From Dissophora ornata (lineage: Eukaryota; Mortierellomycota; Mortierellomycetes; Mortierellales; Mortierellaceae): a DNA stretch of 42,588 nt. The notes beneath the pieces were generated by a model. That model did not search any database. It saw only the letters and a list, made by a program, of their open reading frames with translations, and was not told where the DNA came from. Of the stretch, positions 42,443-42,588 are shown piece by piece. The DNA is taken from assembly GCA_025201705.1 (NCBI GenBank), contig MU616786.1:1-42588 (forward strand), written 5' to 3'. The translations under genes were made by a program, and so were the position numbers. How positions within the stretch are numbered: the first letter of the stretch is position 1; each line of letters starts with the position of its first letter.

Positions 42443-42588
42443 TATAAAAGCGAGCCTCTTTCTTCTCTTCTCTTCTCTTCTCTTTTCTTCCTCTCCATTC
42501 GCCACCATAGGACGCTTCAAGTAAGTCCAAGATGTATTTCTCTTCTCTCTCTCCACAGCCAGTACACTCTCTCGACGTTTCTTCTCCT
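42443..42588 (+). promoter_or_regulatory. TATA promoter and CT-rich leader of a gene beyond the window
   Basis: TATAAAAG at 42443..42450 is followed by a (TCTTC)n tract at 42459-42490 and GCCACCATAGG near 42501. AAGTAAGTCC near 42518 could be a splice donor in a 5' leader. The coding region of this gene is not in the window. Confidence 0.55.

Noticed and set aside
1..42588. CRISPR array, integrated virus or bacterial defence island
   Set aside because: No regular short repeats with spacers, no viral polymerase or capsid genes, and all coding genes are spliced eukaryotic families.

Overview
This window is nuclear DNA from an early-diverging filamentous fungus. A Mortierella-type fungus (Mortierellaceae) fits best, but that is inference from gene content. 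The genes are split by short GT-AG introns, mostly 90-250 nt, with CTAAC-type branch sites. Flanks and introns are full of homopolymer and (CT)n tracts. Genes are densely packed on both strands and use the standard genetic code. I reassembled the exons by hand, choosing splice sites that keep both the reading frame and family similarity; no transcript data were available.

Layout. 1-5.4 kb: a CHORD/CS co-chaperone (-) and a JMJD4-like JmjC oxygenase (+) diverge from a 140-bp spacer, followed by APC11 (-) and the spliceosomal Sm-E gene (+), again divergent. 5.9-13.4 kb: a secreted lysozyme-like protein (-), a 2-kb low-complexity leader carrying a perfect 52-bp direct repeat, a large TLDc/OXR1 protein (+) and a Nudix diphosphoinositol polyphosphate phosphohydrolase (+). 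14.1-19.0 kb: MCM10 (-) and the 25S rRNA methyltransferase BMT2 (+), divergent. 19.3-29.0 kb: five minus-strand genes, namely a type III glutamine synthetase, a protein with two degenerate KH-like domains, the ESCRT-III subunit Snf7, a MAPEG membrane protein and a Ser/Thr/Pro-rich, probably GPI-anchored surface protein. 29.0-32.7 kb: gene-poor, with a decayed F-box/LRR-like pseudogene and a tRNA-Val(AAC). 32.7-40.9 kb: a DHHC palmitoyltransferase and a membrane-anchored amidohydrolase (both +). 41-42.6 kb: a 360-bp inverted repeat, a second identical tRNA-Val(AAC) on the minus strand, short dispersed repeats and a TATA promoter firing out of the window.

Most genes are independent housekeeping functions: cell cycle (APC11, MCM10), RNA and ribosome (Sm-E, BMT2, JMJD4), membrane traffic and lipid modification (Snf7, DHHC, MAPEG), nitrogen and phosphate metabolism (GSIII, Nudix). 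I see no operon-like pathway, integrated virus or CRISPR array.

The most striking observation is in APC11. The family-typical 86-aa protein can be assembled only if codon 7 is built from three exons, the middle one being a single nucleotide (position 3763) between a good acceptor and a good donor. A single-nucleotide exon has been reported in Arabidopsis APC11, so a fungal APC11 with the same device suggests either a very old or a repeatedly evolved gene structure. Other points of interest are the two tRNA-Val genes with matching paired CACGTG motifs upstream, the long inverted repeat beside one of them, the type III glutamine synthetase in a fungus, and the 52-bp repeat.
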